Shown piece after piece: positions 63,168 through 64,000 of a DNA stretch of 64,000 nt (position 1 is the stretch's first letter; each line of letters begins with the position of its first letter). Origin of the DNA: Tetrahymena thermophila SB210. Its lineage: Eukaryota; Ciliophora; Oligohymenophorea; Hymenostomatida; Tetrahymenidae. The stretch is taken from contig NW_002476559.1 in NCBI RefSeq assembly GCF_000189635.1, forward strand, positions 1,612,001 through 1,676,000. The letters are read 5' to 3'. The notes below the pieces were generated by a model. That model was not told the origin of the DNA and searched no databases. It worked only from the letters and a program-made list of their open reading frames with translations. The translations under genes were made by a program, and so were the position numbers.

Positions 63168-64000
63168 TTAGTATGTTGATAGATATGTAGGTAGTTAGCT
63201 AGTTAATATTCAGCAAAAAATATCAAACTAAATATTTTCTTTTAAATAATTAGGGATAGCAAAATGTTATTAAATGGATATTATAAATAAATTATATCGA
63301 ATTTTAGAAACTCAAATTTAGATTTAAAAATAGAAAATAAACTACTGCAACACCAATTGGTGTAAATTAGTACCAATGAGTATAGATAGATTAAAAACAA
63401 TTTTATAGAATTCAAATGATATTAATTACATTTTGATGATATCCAATATTAAAGAAGAAGAGAAAATTTTAATTTACTCTTTTAATAAATAAAATTTTGT
63501 GGTGAAATACAATTTTTAATAAAGTAAGCTTATAAAGAGTCATTCTACAAAACAGTAAATGTATTAATTTTAATAAAGGTGTGATTCGTGATTTTTGAAT
63601 TAAATTTTAAATATTACATTAGGTAAAATGCAAGCGTCATATTTGTTAAATTTTTTTAAATTTTGTAAAATCAAATGATAAAATATTCTGGTTAATTTAT
63701 TAATTATTTTATTTTATTACACTTGTTTAAGATTACTATTATTCTATTTTTAAAATATCTCAAATGTAAAATATCTTTTCTTACTTATTAAATTTCGTTT
63801 AAACACTTTTTTAATATAATTGCTTAATCTAAAAAATAAAAAATGTTAGCTTTTTAGTATATTTATGCTTGTTAAAGAAATATTAATTATTAAACTTTCA
63901 TCATTCAACATAAAAGTATTAAGCTACTCAATCAATATCTTTTTAATTAATTCATTTTGCTTTTTTCCTTTTTTTTGATACAATTTTTGCTTGCTTTACC
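63168..64000. other. upstream flank of Cys-repeat gene B
   Basis: AT-rich. It should contain the promoter of the minus-strand gene starting at 63167. I see no coding frame, RNA gene or telomeric repeat (GGGGTT) up to the window end. Confidence 0.6.

Noticed and set aside
1..64000. CRISPR array, prophage, bacterial operon or telomere
   Set aside because: No spaced identical repeats, no bacterial gene organisation and no GGGGTT arrays. The code and introns are those of a ciliate nucleus.

Overview
The window is protist nuclear DNA, almost certainly a macronuclear chromosome of Tetrahymena or a close relative. TAA and TAG occur throughout conserved reading frames where glutamine fits, and only TGA ends genes. 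The DNA is extremely AT-rich. Introns are short, AT-only and bounded by GTAA...AG. Most long open stretches therefore look broken under the standard code, and the gene models below come from reading with TAA/TAG = Gln and splicing by eye. The exon sums of three models (both glucosidases and the kinesin) and of the Paf1 model came out divisible by three with one terminal TGA.

Layout. (1) 561-12281 (+) and 12590-24321 (-) are two giant convergent membrane-protein genes. They are paralogues: signal peptide, beta-propeller-like stretches, Gly-Gly-Ala-Ile repeats, a Cys-rich juxtamembrane block, several membrane helices and a polar tail. (2) 26223-29322 and 31569-35186 (+) are tandem GH31 alpha-glucosidase genes with the same six-exon structure. 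Between them lies a 100-N scaffold gap whose two flanks are the same DNA, differing by a 294-bp segment. (3) 36011-36093 (-) is tRNA-Leu(UAA). (4) 36983-42634 (+) is a kinesin-14-type motor gene. (5) 43800-46661 (+) is a probable Paf1 homologue. (6) 46904-53777 and 56110-63167 (-) are tandem paralogues for very large Cys-repeat ectodomains joined to a conserved multi-helix membrane module. (7) Between these two, 55404-55740 holds a Tc1/mariner transposase remnant with a probable terminal repeat.

Themes. Local duplication dominates: three paralogue pairs make up most of the coding DNA. The membrane-protein genes are probably cell-surface proteins, and the glucosidases carry N-terminal signal or anchor segments that suggest lysosome or secretion. 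The kinesin, Paf1 and tRNA genes are housekeeping genes between them. No operons are expected. The points most worth a second look are the 294-bp presence/absence segment at the gap, the transposon relic whose in-frame TGAs fall at probable Trp positions, and the shared C-terminal membrane module of the two Cys-repeat proteins.
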